Below, in pieces: positions 25,882 through 35,981 of a stretch of DNA of 64,000 nucleotides. Below the pieces are notes generated by a model. The model searched no databases, was not told the origin of the DNA, and was given only the letters and a program-made list of their open reading frames with translations. The stretch covers positions 3,286,001 to 3,350,000 of the forward strand of contig OZ241345.1 of NCBI GenBank assembly GCA_965200175.1. The letters run 5' to 3'. The DNA is from Azophilus sp026709365. GTDB lineage: Bacteria > Pseudomonadota > Gammaproteobacteria > Pseudomonadales > Azotimanducaceae. Positions within the stretch are counted from its first letter, which is position 1. Each line of letters begins with the position of its first letter. Made by a program: the position numbers and the translations under genes.

Positions 25882-28794
25882 ATGCCCAACCCCACCGCCG
25901 CCATTCCCACGCCCGGCATCCGCGTTCTGGTGCGCGATGCGGAGTGGATTGTCCGGCGCGTTGACCACGCACCTGGCGGTTACCAGATTGCTTGCGAAGG
26001 CGCTTCCGAACTGGTGCGCGGCCGGGAAGCCGTCTTCCTCACCGCGCTCGAGCCCCGGATCGAGGTGCTCGACCCCGCTCAGACACGATTGGTCGCCGAC
26101 CAGTCGCCGCAGTTTGCCGACAGCCTGCTCCACATGGAAAGCCAGCTGCGCCAAGCCGTGCCCAATGATGGCGGCATACACGTCGGCCACACAGCCGCCA
26201 TGGATGTGGTGCCGTACCAACTTGAGCCAGCCCGCCTCGCCCTCGGACGCCCCCGCCAGCGCATTCTGATCGCCGACGCCGTGGGGCTCGGCAAGACCCT
26301 GGAAGCGGGCATCCTCGTGAGCGAACTGATCGCCCGAGGACGCGGGCGGCGGATTCTGGTGCTGGTGGTCAAGAGCATGCTGGCGCAGTTCCAGAAAGAG
26401 TTCTGGAGCCGCTTCACCATCCCGCTCACCCGGCTCGACTCGGTTGGCATCCAGCGTGTGCGCAGCCGCATCCCCACCAACCACAACCCCTTCTACTACT
26501 ACGACAAGTCAATCATCTCCATAGACACGCTCAAGCAGGATGCGGAGTACCGCACCTACCTCGAACAAACCCGCTGGGACATCATCGTCATCGACGAAGC
26601 CCACAACGTGGCCGACCGTGGCACGTCTTCATTGCGCAGCCGCCTCGCCAAGCGCCTGGCGAAATGCTCGGACACCCTCATCATGCTCTCGGCAACGCCG
26701 CACGATGGCCGGGCGCGGAGCTTTGCGAGCCTGGTCAACATGTTGGACGCAACAGCCATCGCGGACCCGGACGACTACACCAAGGCTGACTTCCGGCCCG
26801 GTCTTGTCATCCGACGTTTCAAGAAGGACGTGCAGGCGCAGGTGCGCGCAGCGTTCAAGGACAGGGAGGTGCATCCACTGAAATTCGATGCATCGGCCAC
26901 CGAGGAGGCAGCCTACGAAGCGCTGTTGGCGGTTCCCACGGCGGGCGAAGGAGCCGCCCGGCACCGCGATCTCTTTCACGTCACGTTGGAGAAGGCGCTC
27001 TTTTCCAGCCCGGCGGCTTGCCTGGAGACCTTGGATGAACGGCTCAAGCGCCGCCAACAGGAAACCGAAGACGGCGATGTCGCCGATGCCGTTGCGGCGG
27101 AGATTGGCGGGTTGCAAAGGCTGCGCCGGGCTTTGGAGAAAATCGCCCCGGAAGACTACGCCAAGTACCAAGCCCTGCTGGACGCCATCCGCGGCGGCCA
27201 GCCGTTCCTGTGGACGCCGGACACCGCCGAAGACCGCCTCGTCATCTTCACGGAGCGCATTGCCACGCTGACCTGGCTTCGCACTCGCCTCGCGGAGGAC
27301 CTGGCCCTCAAGCGGGACCAGATCGACATCCTGCACGGGGGCTTAAGCGACATCGAACAGCAGCGGGTTGTGGAGGACTTCGGCAACGCCGTGCGTCCCG
27401 TGCGCCTGCTCCTGTGCTCGGACGTCGCCGCCGAGGGCATCAACCTGCACTATCAATGCCACCGCCTCATCCATTTCGACATGCCTTGGTCGCTGATGGT
27501 CTTCCAACAGCGCAACGGCCGGGTGGACCGTTACGGCCAAACCGCCACGCCGCAGATCGTCCATCTCATCACCCGGAGCGCCAACCCCACCATACGCGGC
27601 GACACCCGCATCCTCGAAGTGCTGATGCAAAAGGACGAGCAGGCGTACAAGAACATCGGTGACCCGTCAGTGTTCATGGATGTCCATGACACCGCCAAGG
27701 AGGAGGAGATCACGACAACCGCCATCGCCGATGGCGAATCCGCCGACGCCTTCAACCGCCGCCTGCAACCCAAGCCCAACGAAGGCGACGACCTTCTGGC
27801 CCTGTTCCTGCAGGCAGGCGGGGATGCGCCGGAGCCAGAGACATCCGGGACGCCGCCCCCACCCATGTCGCTGTTCCCGAGCGACCTGCACTACTGCGAA
27901 GCGGCATTGCACCGGCTGCACGCGCAACGTGAACAAGCCTTGGGCGGCGAAGTGCCGCACCCGGGCGCACGGTTGCGCTTCGCAGTGGACAGGAATGCGG
28001 AAACCCTCACCCTGGACGCCCCGGAAGACCTTGTGGCCCGATACAGCCACCTGCCGCCGGAAGTGCTGCCCGAAAGCCGGCGCCTAGTGCTCACAACCGG
28101 CCGCTCCCGCATGGGGGACGCCATCGCCGAGAGCCGCCGTGCGGAAGCAAGTTGGCCGCGGCTGCACTACTTGTGGCGCTTGAGCCCGGTGGTGGAGTGG
28201 CTGAACGATCGCATGCTCACGGCATTCGGCCGCTTCGAGGCCCCGGTCCTAAGTGGCCTTCCGGGCCTCGGGGCGGACGAATGCGTGTTCGTTCTGTCCG
28301 GCCTAGTGCCCAACCGCAAGGGCCATCCCTTGATATACGAGTGGGTGGCGCTTTCGTTCGTGGCCGGGAGATTCTCGGAATCTCTGACCTTTGCGGACCT
28401 CGCGGAGTACACTGGCTTGGGAAGCCGCGAAATCCCAAACCGTGGGCAGCCGCCGGACTTGGCAGGGCTCAACACCTTGCTTCCCGAAGCCGTGGAGCGC
28501 GCCCGGCAGCACTTCCTGCAACGGCGCATCGCCTTTGAGGAAGCCATCAACGCCCAGCTCAATGAGGAAGTCGCTGCGTTGGATGCCTTCAGGCACAGGC
28601 GACTTCAACAACTCGATCTGGATATCGCCCAACCCGCTCAGGCGGGCCCGTTAAAGCGCGGGCACCGGGAGCAGGTTCGCCACGAAATTGAAGAGGTACA
28701 CAACGAGTACTTGACCTGGATCGAAGACACCATGACCACCGAGCCCTCGCCTTGGGTGAAGGTGATCTGCGCGATGACGCCCTGGACCGGCTGA
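25882..28794 (+). CDS. SNF2-family helicase, DISARM DrmD-like
   Basis: A 970-residue SWI2/SNF2 ATPase. A small N-terminal beta region (GIRVLVRDAEWIVRRVDH) precedes the motor. Walker A is ADAVGLGKTLEAG near residue 135, DEAH is VIDEAHNVAD near 237, motif III is MLSATPHDG near 269, and the C-terminal motor has VIFTERIATLTWLRTRL and QQRNGRVDRYGQ near 543. The last 400 residues are a poorly conserved accessory region. It resembles RapA/DrmD-type helicases that sit next to large adenine methyltransferases in DISARM-like phage defence; that assignment is inference from architecture and neighbours. An AIPR gene and a methyltransferase gene follow on the same strand. Confidence 0.84.
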   Translation: MPNPTAAIPTPGIRVLVRDAEWIVRRVDHAPGGYQIACEGASELVRGREAVFLTALEPRIEVLDPAQTRLVADQSPQFADSLLHMESQLRQAVPNDGGIHVGHTAAMDVVPYQLEPARLALGRPRQRILIADAVGLGKTLEAGILVSELIARGRGRRILVLVVKSMLAQFQKEFWSRFTIPLTRLDSVGIQRVRSRIPTNHNPFYYYDKSIISIDTLKQDAEYRTYLEQTRWDIIVIDEAHNVADRGTSSLRSRLAKRLAKCSDTLIMLSATPHDGRARSFASLVNMLDATAIADPDDYTKADFRPGLVIRRFKKDVQAQVRAAFKDREVHPLKFDASATEEAAYEALLAVPTAGEGAARHRDLFHVTLEKALFSSPAACLETLDERLKRRQQETEDGDVADAVAAEIGGLQRLRRALEKIAPEDYAKYQALLDAIRGGQPFLWTPDTAEDRLVIFTERIATLTWLRTRLAEDLALKRDQIDILHGGLSDIEQQRVVEDFGNAVRPVRLLLCSDVAAEGINLHYQCHRLIHFDMPWSLMVFQQRNGRVDRYGQTATPQIVHLITRSANPTIRGDTRILEVLMQKDEQAYKNIGDPSVFMDVHDTAKEEEITTTAIADGESADAFNRRLQPKPNEGDDLLALFLQAGGDAPEPETSGTPPPPMSLFPSDLHYCEAALHRLHAQREQALGGEVPHPGARLRFAVDRNAETLTLDAPEDLVARYSHLPPEVLPESRRLVLTTGRSRMGDAIAESRRAEASWPRLHYLWRLSPVVEWLNDRMLTAFGRFEAPVLSGLPGLGADECVFVLSGLVPNRKGHPLIYEWVALSFVAGRFSESLTFADLAEYTGLGSREIPNRGQPPDLAGLNTLLPEAVERARQHFLQRRIAFEEAINAQLNEEVAALDAFRHRRLQQLDLDIAQPAQAGPLKRGHREQVRHEIEEVHNEYLTWIEDTMTTEPSPWVKVICAMTPWTG

Positions 28795-28909
28795 TGCCGC
28801 GCCACGAAGAGCCCTTTGGAATCCCGACGGGGCGGTGTGACGACCGCCGCGCCGGGTGTTATCGTGCGTGGCAACGGGACAGCTTGGATTCGATCCGGCC
28901 AAGCAAGCC

Positions 28910-30580
28910 ATGAACATCAACGCCAGCATCATCGACCAGCGCGTGGCCGGCATCATCGAGAGCCACCCGGAATGGTTTCCATGGCCGGACGAAGGCAAGC
29001 GCAAGTCCGCTGCCTTCACGCTCCTCTGCATGTCCACGGCACTCGACCTGCCGTTGGGGGATTGCGTGGAGATGCTCACGGAGGGCGGCAACGACGCCGG
29101 CGTTGACGGCCTTTGCCTCGGAGATGTTGAGGACGGCAACTTTGTCGTCACCCTGTTTCAGGGCAAGTACAAGATCAAGGATTTGAGCGGCGAGCCGCAC
29201 TTCCCGGAAAACGGCTTGAAGGCATCGCTGCAAACCATTGAGGTGCTCTTCGACCCCAATCGGGCCGTGACCTTGAATCCAAAGCTGCAGCCACTCATCG
29301 ACGAAGTCCGCTCGCTGATCCGCGACGGCTACATACCCACGGTGCGGCTGCTGCTCTGCAACAACGGGGCGAAATGGGCGGACCAAGCCGACCACTGGGT
29401 TCGGCAGGCCAAAGCGCAATTTGGCGATCAGCTTGAAGTCGAGCACTTCAACCACGATGCGATAGTGTACACACTGCAGCGACAGCCACGCATCGATGAG
29501 GTGCTCAAGCTGACCGGCAGGATGGTGGCCGAGGACCTCAACTTCAAGCGTGTGCTGGTGGGGAGGATTTCGGTCCACGAGCTGCATCGAATATTCAAAA
29601 CCCACGGTGATCGCCTGCTCGATCGAAACATCCGCCGCTACCTCGGACCAGCGAATCGAATCAATGCGGAGATATTCGCCACCCTCACCAACCAAGAGGA
29701 GTCCGACAACTTCTACTTCTACAACAACGGCATCACGGCAATCTGCGATCACTTTGACTACAACGCCATGCAGATGGCCGACCATCGAGTGCAACTGAAA
29801 AACCTGCAAATCATCAACGGCGGCCAGACGTGCCGGACAATCCACCAAGCCCTTGAGGAGGACTCTTCCCGCGGCGCCAATTCGTTCGTGTTGATGCGGA
29901 TCTACCAAGTCCCCAGCGAATCCAAGGAGATCGTTCGTGAGATAACAAGGGCCACCAACAGCCAAAGCCCTGTGGACCTGCGGGACCTGCACTCGAATGA
30001 CGAGATTCAGAACACGCTGGCCATGGGTATGCAGAGCTTGGGGTTCACCTACAAACACCACCGGGAAGAGGGCAAGGGGGGAGAAGATGTCGTTTCAAGC
30101 GCTCAAGTGGCCGAAGCGACGCTGGCCGTCTGGCGCGAGCGGCCCCACCAAGCCAAGTTCCGTCGGCGGGAGCACTTCGGCAAGCTCTACGAATTCATCT
30201 TCAATGACCTAAACCCCACCCAAGCCCTGACCGCTGTGCTGCTCTTTCGGGAGGCGGAGCGTCGGCGCCGGAAACCCCGCGATGGGGATGTGCGTGATTT
30301 CACGCCTTACGCATCACACCACTTGGCGATGTTGATGGGCCGCGAGCTCCTCGCCGACTTGGGCGTAGATCTGGCAGAACTGTCCCATCGAGAATTCGAC
30401 AAAGCAAACAGGATCCTGCAACAGGACAACGACCGCCACTATGCTTCGGCCGTTGAGCGCATGGAAAGCGCACTCCGTCATTGCTACGGCGAACGCTCCG
30501 TCTCCCTCCAGCAACTGGCAGGCACTTTCCGGCGAGGCGACTTGATGGAGATGCTCAGACCCACACTGGGAGCGCGCTAG
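28910..30580 (+). CDS. AIPR-family protein with nuclease-like N-terminus
   Basis: A 556-residue protein of the AIPR (abortive infection phage resistance) family. Family motifs are FYFYNNGITAICDHF near residue 268 and LQIINGGQTCRTIHQAL near 300. The N-terminal part has D-VEML-x-GGNDAGVDGL (about 50-65) followed by FVVTLFQGKYKIKD (about 80), an E...D...QxK arrangement typical of Mrr/PD-(D/E)XK nucleases. A role as the DNA- or RNA-cleaving effector is inferred. ATG 28910 is preferred; the frame opens to 28856. It ends 8 bp before the methyltransferase start, so the two are cotranscribed. Confidence 0.8.
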   Translation: MNINASIIDQRVAGIIESHPEWFPWPDEGKRKSAAFTLLCMSTALDLPLGDCVEMLTEGGNDAGVDGLCLGDVEDGNFVVTLFQGKYKIKDLSGEPHFPENGLKASLQTIEVLFDPNRAVTLNPKLQPLIDEVRSLIRDGYIPTVRLLLCNNGAKWADQADHWVRQAKAQFGDQLEVEHFNHDAIVYTLQRQPRIDEVLKLTGRMVAEDLNFKRVLVGRISVHELHRIFKTHGDRLLDRNIRRYLGPANRINAEIFATLTNQEESDNFYFYNNGITAICDHFDYNAMQMADHRVQLKNLQIINGGQTCRTIHQALEEDSSRGANSFVLMRIYQVPSESKEIVREITRATNSQSPVDLRDLHSNDEIQNTLAMGMQSLGFTYKHHREEGKGGEDVVSSAQVAEATLAVWRERPHQAKFRRREHFGKLYEFIFNDLNPTQALTAVLLFREAERRRRKPRDGDVRDFTPYASHHLAMLMGRELLADLGVDLAELSHREFDKANRILQQDNDRHYASAVERMESALRHCYGERSVSLQQLAGTFRRGDLMEMLRPTLGAR

Positions 30581-30588
30581 AGCCGACC

Positions 30589-33500
30589 ATGCCCGCCACC
30601 TACGTCGGCATTCAGAACGAGAACGAGTTCTACAGCCACCACTACCTTGCCGAGTTGCTGGCGGGGGATATTCAAGGCACCGCCGCCCGCTGGCGGGAAA
30701 CCGCAACTGAGAGCGAAGACGGGGCGCCACCGCCGGATCAGGCGCTGCGAGCGCTGGCTCGGCCTTACCTGCGCTTCCGCCAGCAGTTTGCCCACGAGCG
30801 CCGCCATCGCGCGCGCATCGACTTGCAGCGGGCCTGGTTCCGGCAACTGCTCGACGTGCTCGGCTACGAGGTGAAACCCGGCCACTATCGGCCATCGGAA
30901 GCTGACGAGGACATCCCGGCCCTATGCGTCCGCGGCCTGCATCGCGGCGCGCCCCAGCTTTTGGTGCTTGGCGCTTACGATCCGCTGGGCGATGACGAAG
31001 ACCCGCTCTCGCTTTGCCCGCACCCCGATCAATTCCAAGGCGAAGCGCCGCCGCCAGCAGACCTGCTGAAGGAAACCTGGGAGCGCATCATCACGCGGCG
31101 CATCTTCGGCGGCGCGCATCCGCCCCGCTGGGTGCTGTTGGTTGCTCCCGGCCAAGTGCTGCTGATCGAGCGCGGCAAATGGACCCACAGCCGCCTGCTG
31201 CGCTTCCTGCTCGACGACATCCTGGGCCGCCGCGAAGCGCCCACGCTGCAAGCCACCGCCGCGTTGCTGCACGCGGCAAGCCTGTTGCCCGACCAAGGCA
31301 TGAGCCTGCACGACAACTTGGATGAGAACAGCCACAAGCACGCCTTCGCCGTCTCCAACGATCTCAAGTACGCCCTGCGCGAGTCCATCGAATTGATCGG
31401 CAACGAAGCCATCCGCTACCGCACGGAAGTGCTGAAGGAACGCATCTACGACCTAGATGGCGCGCTCGCCGAGAAGCTGGGCCTGGAAGCCCTGCGCTAC
31501 ATGTACCGCCTGCTGTTTCTGTTCTACATCGAGGCGCGGCCGGAACTCGGCTACGCGCCGCTGAAATCCGAGGCCTACCGCAAGGGCTACAGCCTTGAGC
31601 ACCTGCGCGATCTGGAACTGGTGCGCCTGACCAGCGACGAATCCCGGAACGGCACGTACATCCACGAGAGCATCCAAACCCTGTTCCGCCTGATCCGCGA
31701 TGGCTTTGATGGCGGTGAGGGCACCGTGCTGGCGGGCGGCATGCACAACACCTTTGAAGTCCGCGCCTTGGACAGTGCCCTGTTCCGCGCCGACGCCACG
31801 CCGGTGCTGGACCGCGTGAAGCTCCGCAACGAGACTCTGCAGCAGGTGATCCGCCTGATGTCCTTAACCCGGCCTGCCAAGGGCCGCAGCAAACGAAGGG
31901 GCCGCATCTCCTACGCGCAGCTCGGCATCAACCAACTCGGTGCGGTCTATGAGGCGCTGCTGTCCTACCGCGGCTTCTTTGCGGAGGAGGACCTCTACGA
32001 GGTGAAGCGGGCCGGCGAAGACCCGGACGAACTGGCCAACGCCTGGTTCGTGCCCCTAAGCGAACTGCACAAGTACAGCGAGGAGGAGCGGGTGTTCGTG
32101 CGCGGGACAGAGTCCTTACGCAAGCTCAAAGTCCATCCCAAAGGCCGCTTCATCTACCGCCTGGCTGGCCGGGACCGGCAGAAGACCGCCAGCTACTACA
32201 CCCCGGAAAGCCTGACCCGCTGCGTGGTGAAGTACGCCCTCAAGGAGCTGATCGACGACGGGATGCCCGCCAGCGCCATTCTGGACCTGACCATCTGCGA
32301 GCCCGCCATGGGCAGCGCCGCCTTCCTGAACGAGGCCGTGAACCAACTGGCGGTGAAGTACCTGGACCGCCGCCAGCGCGAACTTGAGGAGCGCATCCCC
32401 CACGAGAACTACGCGGACGAACTGCAAAAGGTGAAGCACTACATCGCCGACCGCAACGTCTTTGGCGTGGACCTGAACCCGGTGGCCCAGGAACTGGCCG
32501 AAGTGTCGCTGTGGCTGAACTGCATCCACAAGGACGGCCACGTGCCTTGGTTCGGCTACCAACTAGTGTGCGGCAACTCGCTGATCGGCGCCCGTCGGCA
32601 GGTGTATCCCGCCAGCCGCCTTGAGAAGCAGAAGAAGGCGGGCCTCTGGTTCAGCCATGCGCCGGAACGCGTGTTCCCCGGCACCCGACCAGCGGATGCG
32701 GTTTACCACTTCCTGCTGCCCGACCCCGGCATGGCGGACTACCGCAACAAAGCCGCCAAGCAGTACGAAGCCGAGAACTTCGAGCACATCGCCGCTTGGC
32801 GCAAGACCTTCTGCCAGTCCTTTCAAGCCGACGAGATTGGCGAACTGCAGAACCTCTCCGCCCGCGCGGACGAACTCTGGGCGCTGCACGCCGAGCAACT
32901 GGCTAAGGACCGCCGGCACACCGAAGACCCGCTGCCGGTGTGGGGCCAGGAGACGGCGGCGACGGGCCGCACCTCCAATCAATGGAAGGATCGCATACGC
33001 AGCCAAGGGGTGTTCAGCGAAGGCACCCGCACGGTGAGCCCTTATCGCCGCCTGAAGCTGGTGATGGACTACTGGTGCGCCCTCTGGTTCTGGCCCATCG
33101 GCGAGGCGGAACGGCTGCCCACGCGGGACCAGTTCTTGAGCGAGGTGAGCCTAGTGCTGACTGGCTACGTCTTCCAGCCCGGCCTAGGGCCGAACCAGAC
33201 GGTGGACCTGTTCGGCCAGGAGTATGCGGAACACGCCGAGGAACTCGCCCAACGCATCACCAACGAGATTGGCATGCTGGACTTAGACAGCCTGTTCGGG
33301 CAGTTCCCGCGCCTGAAGTTCGTGGATGAACTGGCAAAGCGGCGACGGTTTCATCATTGGGAGCTGGTGTTTGCGGATGTTTTCTATGGCCAGCGGCAGG
33401 ATGGCAGTGAGCGGGGCGGATTCGACTTGGTGCTGGGAAATCCGCCATGGATCAAGGTGACGTGGGAAGAAGGGGGGATTCTAGGAGACTTTGACCCGTC

Positions 33501-33900
33501 GTTGGTGCTGCGGAAACACTCGGCGGTGGAGTTGGCCCGGGGACGGGAAGAGGCGTTTGAGTGGTTTGAGCGGCTGCGGGAGGCTTGGATTGAAGAGGTG
33601 GAAGATACAGAGGCGACGCAGGCTTTTTTGAATGCGCCGCAGAATTATCCAGCGTTGATAGGGCAGCAAACCAATCTGTACAAGTGCTTTCTGCCGCAGG
33701 CTTGGATGATAACGAGCGAAAGTGGGGCTGCTGGTTTTCTACATCCGGAAGGCCTATATGAAGACCCGAAGGGTGGTGCGTTCCGGCGTGACGTATACCG
33801 GCGTCTGCGGTCACACTTCCAGTTTGCCAACGAAAAAAAAACTCTTCAACGAAGTCCACCATCACACGTCGTTCAGCGTGAACGTCTATGGACCACGTAA
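30589..33900 (+). CDS. Large Eco57I-type adenine methyltransferase, N-terminal and catalytic part
   Basis: 1103 residues as read, truncated by a frameshift at an A9 tract. SAM-binding motif I is CEPAMGSAAFLNEAV near residue 570, and catalytic motif IV is LGNPPW near residue 950, indicating N6-adenine methylation. The long N-terminal region (1-400) precedes TASYYTPESLTRCVVKYAL, the entry to the methylase domain. Reading continues correctly to NEKK at 33840; the next 20 codons to the TAA at 33898 are out of frame and meaningless. The natural protein would be about 1626 residues, continuing in the frame that ends at 35470. ATG 30589 is 8 bp after the AIPR stop. It probably protects host DNA in a DISARM- or BREX-like system. 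Confidence 0.86.
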   Translation: MPATYVGIQNENEFYSHHYLAELLAGDIQGTAARWRETATESEDGAPPPDQALRALARPYLRFRQQFAHERRHRARIDLQRAWFRQLLDVLGYEVKPGHYRPSEADEDIPALCVRGLHRGAPQLLVLGAYDPLGDDEDPLSLCPHPDQFQGEAPPPADLLKETWERIITRRIFGGAHPPRWVLLVAPGQVLLIERGKWTHSRLLRFLLDDILGRREAPTLQATAALLHAASLLPDQGMSLHDNLDENSHKHAFAVSNDLKYALRESIELIGNEAIRYRTEVLKERIYDLDGALAEKLGLEALRYMYRLLFLFYIEARPELGYAPLKSEAYRKGYSLEHLRDLELVRLTSDESRNGTYIHESIQTLFRLIRDGFDGGEGTVLAGGMHNTFEVRALDSALFRADATPVLDRVKLRNETLQQVIRLMSLTRPAKGRSKRRGRISYAQLGINQLGAVYEALLSYRGFFAEEDLYEVKRAGEDPDELANAWFVPLSELHKYSEEERVFVRGTESLRKLKVHPKGRFIYRLAGRDRQKTASYYTPESLTRCVVKYALKELIDDGMPASAILDLTICEPAMGSAAFLNEAVNQLAVKYLDRRQRELEERIPHENYADELQKVKHYIADRNVFGVDLNPVAQELAEVSLWLNCIHKDGHVPWFGYQLVCGNSLIGARRQVYPASRLEKQKKAGLWFSHAPERVFPGTRPADAVYHFLLPDPGMADYRNKAAKQYEAENFEHIAAWRKTFCQSFQADEIGELQNLSARADELWALHAEQLAKDRRHTEDPLPVWGQETAATGRTSNQWKDRIRSQGVFSEGTRTVSPYRRLKLVMDYWCALWFWPIGEAERLPTRDQFLSEVSLVLTGYVFQPGLGPNQTVDLFGQEYAEHAEELAQRITNEIGMLDLDSLFGQFPRLKFVDELAKRRRFHHWELVFADVFYGQRQDGSERGGFDLVLGNPPWIKVTWEEGGILGDFDPSLVLRKHSAVELARGREEAFEWFERLREAWIEEVEDTEATQAFLNAPQNYPALIGQQTNLYKCFLPQAWMITSESGAAGFLHPEGLYEDPKGGAFRRDVYRRLRSHFQFANEKKTLQRSPPSHVVQRERLWTT

Positions 33901-35470
33901 ACCGTCGCCGAGGTTTAATCACATCTCCAATCTTTATCTACCCGTAACAGTTGACGCCAGCCTGGAACACCACGGTGATGGCGATGTACCGGGACTAAAG
34001 GATGACAAAGGAGGCTGGAGCGTCAACGGTCATCGCGCACGAACCTTGACGGTGGACGACGACGCTCTGGGTGCCTTCGCATCACTCTACGAAAGCAAGG
34101 GCACGCCACCAAGGGAAGCACGACTAATGGCACTGCATTCTCGGGAGTTGCTTGGTGTCATCAGAAAACTGGCTGCCCGTTCACGTCGTCTGGTAGATCT
34201 AGAGGGATCGTACTTTACAACGGCTCATTGGCACGAAACGATATCGCAGCGCGAGGGCACAATCCGGCGCGAGACGCGTTTTCCTGTGAGCATCAGGGAA
34301 TTGGTGGTGTCAGGTCCATATTTCTTCGTTGGTAATCCTTACTACAAGACCCCTCGCGAACGCTGCACAAAAAACAGCGACTACGACTGCCTAGACCTAA
34401 CTGCTCTACCGGACAACTATCTGCCGAGGACAAACTACGTTCCGGCGTGCAGCGAGGAGGAATACACAAAGCGAACTCCGCGTGTGCGTTGGCGCGAAGG
34501 TGAAGCAGAGCTACGGCCCGTTACAGACTTCTACCGAGTTGTGAATCGGAAGATGGTGAGCTCGGCCTTGGAAAGGACTCTCACCACGGCGATAATTCCG
34601 AAGGGCGTCTCTGGTCTTTACACGATAGTCAGCACAGCATTCCGGAGCCACCTTGAAAGCGTCGACTTCTTCGCCTTGACCGTATCAATACCACTTGACT
34701 TCCTTGTCAAGGCGGCCGGGGTGAGCGATATCCAACCGTCTCTTCTAAACAGACTTCCCATTCTCTCCGAAGACTGCCCACCCGCTATCCGCAACGCCCT
34801 GCGAGTCCGCGCTCTAGCCCTCTCCTGCCTAACCAAGCCCTACACCGACCTCTGGCAGAAAATCTGCAACACCCCACTCTCCGAAGACCCATCCCGCCGC
34901 CACATCGACGCCTTCAACGCCGACGCCTGGACCAGCCCCGACCCACGCCTCCCAGCTACGTTTTTCAGCGACCTCACCCCCACTTGGAACCGCAACGTCG
35001 CCCTGCGCACCGATTACGCCCGCCGCCAAGCCCTAGTCGAAATCGACGTGCTCACCGGCATCGCCCTCGGCCTCACCTTGGACGAACTCCTCACCATCTA
35101 CCGAGTCCAGTTCCCCGTTATGCGCCAATACGAAGCCGACACCTACTACGACACCACCGGCCGCATCGTCTTCACCGCCTCCAAGGGCTTGCCGGGTGTC
35201 GGCCTCCCCCGCAAAGCCCTCAAGAACGACGCCAGCTACACCATCGACTCCCCCAACCTCAAAGCCACCAACATCGCCCTAGGCTGGGAAGACATCCGCA
35301 CCCTCAAAACCGGCACCATCCACCGCCAAATCACCGACAACACCCAATCCGGCGACCCCGTAATCCGAAAAATCACCTACACAGCCCCCTTCCACCCAGC
35401 AAACCGCGAGCAGGACTACCAGCAAGCCTGGACCCACTACCAACACTTGCTAGCCAGCGACAAGCGGTAA
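33758..35470 (+). CDS. C-terminal part of the Eco57I-type methyltransferase, shifted frame
   Basis: Homologous sequence in this frame starts at 33842 (LFNEVHHHTSFSVNVYG), directly continuing the protein that breaks at the A9 run; the in-frame ATG at 33758 lies in the overlap and is unlikely to be used naturally. The 542 residues would hold the target-recognition region and helical bundle of the enzyme (PYYKTPRERC, LAARSRRLVDLEGS). No separate ribosome binding site was found. Composition differs sharply from the first part: roughly 33.4-34.8 kb is AT-richer, while 34.8-35.5 kb is C-rich and G-poor on this strand. Confidence 0.75.
   Translation: MKTRRVVRSGVTYTGVCGHTSSLPTKKKLFNEVHHHTSFSVNVYGPRKPSPRFNHISNLYLPVTVDASLEHHGDGDVPGLKDDKGGWSVNGHRARTLTVDDDALGAFASLYESKGTPPREARLMALHSRELLGVIRKLAARSRRLVDLEGSYFTTAHWHETISQREGTIRRETRFPVSIRELVVSGPYFFVGNPYYKTPRERCTKNSDYDCLDLTALPDNYLPRTNYVPACSEEEYTKRTPRVRWREGEAELRPVTDFYRVVNRKMVSSALERTLTTAIIPKGVSGLYTIVSTAFRSHLESVDFFALTVSIPLDFLVKAAGVSDIQPSLLNRLPILSEDCPPAIRNALRVRALALSCLTKPYTDLWQKICNTPLSEDPSRRHIDAFNADAWTSPDPRLPATFFSDLTPTWNRNVALRTDYARRQALVEIDVLTGIALGLTLDELLTIYRVQFPVMRQYEADTYYDTTGRIVFTASKGLPGVGLPRKALKNDASYTIDSPNLKATNIALGWEDIRTLKTGTIHRQITDNTQSGDPVIRKITYTAPFHPANREQDYQQAWTHYQHLLASDKR
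33833..33841 (+). other. A9 homopolymer causing the methyltransferase frameshift
   Basis: Nine consecutive A follow GCCAACG. With eight A the reading is N-E-K-K-L-F-N-E and the frame stays open to 35470; with nine it becomes N-E-K-K-T-L and stops at 33900. A -1 ribosomal slip would not restore the frame (a +1 or -2 shift is needed), so the candidates are slipped-strand mutation, transcriptional slippage or a base-call error. Confidence 0.85.
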
Positions 35471-35918
35471 AGCACCCGAACATTCCTAGTTCCGACCGAG
35501 TGCAAGATGCCTCCGCTCCGAAGAACTCGGCTACAAGCGAGTTCCCCGGACCGAGGGCGTCCCGCCCTCGACCTCGAATCAGGCATCGGCGTTTTTTGAT
35601 GTGGTTGAAATTTGAGTTCATGCAAACCTTGTTCTTGGGGTCGCTGACCTACCCAACGCCGGCTTTGTTGCCGGACTGATCCGGGCCTCCACCACGTCAC
35701 GCCCCGGCACAAACCCGCCAACCCACAGCAACACTGGCTTCATCAAGGCCCTTAACCTTCGGCTCGAATCCACGAAGCGCAAGGCAAGGGCAGTCGGGCT
35801 TTTGACAATGCTTGCCCAACATTTCTTCCCATCACCGGAGGCTCCGGTTAGCTAAGCCCACCCCCAGTTTCCACCTAACCCACTAAAAACATAAAGAAAT
35901 AACTTTTGCTACCCCCCC
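35471..35918 (+). other. Intergenic region between methyltransferase and ACP-like operon
   Basis: No gene is evident. It holds a family B palindrome at 35552-35570 (CGAGGGC-GTCCC-GCCCTCG) with a degenerate copy near 35499, a short CCGGC-TTTGTT-GCCGG hairpin near 35662, and ACCGGAG-G-CTCCGGT near 35834. The last 60 bp are AT-rich, leading into the promoter of the next operon. Nothing else is recognised. Confidence 0.55.
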
Positions 35919-35946
35919 TTGACATCACCAATGCGAATAGTAAGAT
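35919..35946 (+). promoter_or_regulatory. Sigma-70 promoter of the ACP-XRE-ImmA-TS-MazG operon
   Basis: TTGACA (35919-35924, perfect -35), 16-bp spacer, TAAGAT (35941-35946). It is followed 24 bp later by GGAG (35971-35974) and the ATG at 35982. As the second gene encodes an XRE regulator, autoregulation at this promoter is likely but no operator is obvious. Confidence 0.78.
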
Positions 35947-35981
35947 TTCCATACCGGACGTAGTAGCAATGGAGATGGCAA

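Noticed and set aside
33841..33842. Programmed -1 frameshift on A AAA AAA in the methyltransferase
   Set aside because: A -1 slip leads into the wrong third frame; a +1 or -2 shift, or loss of one A, is needed.
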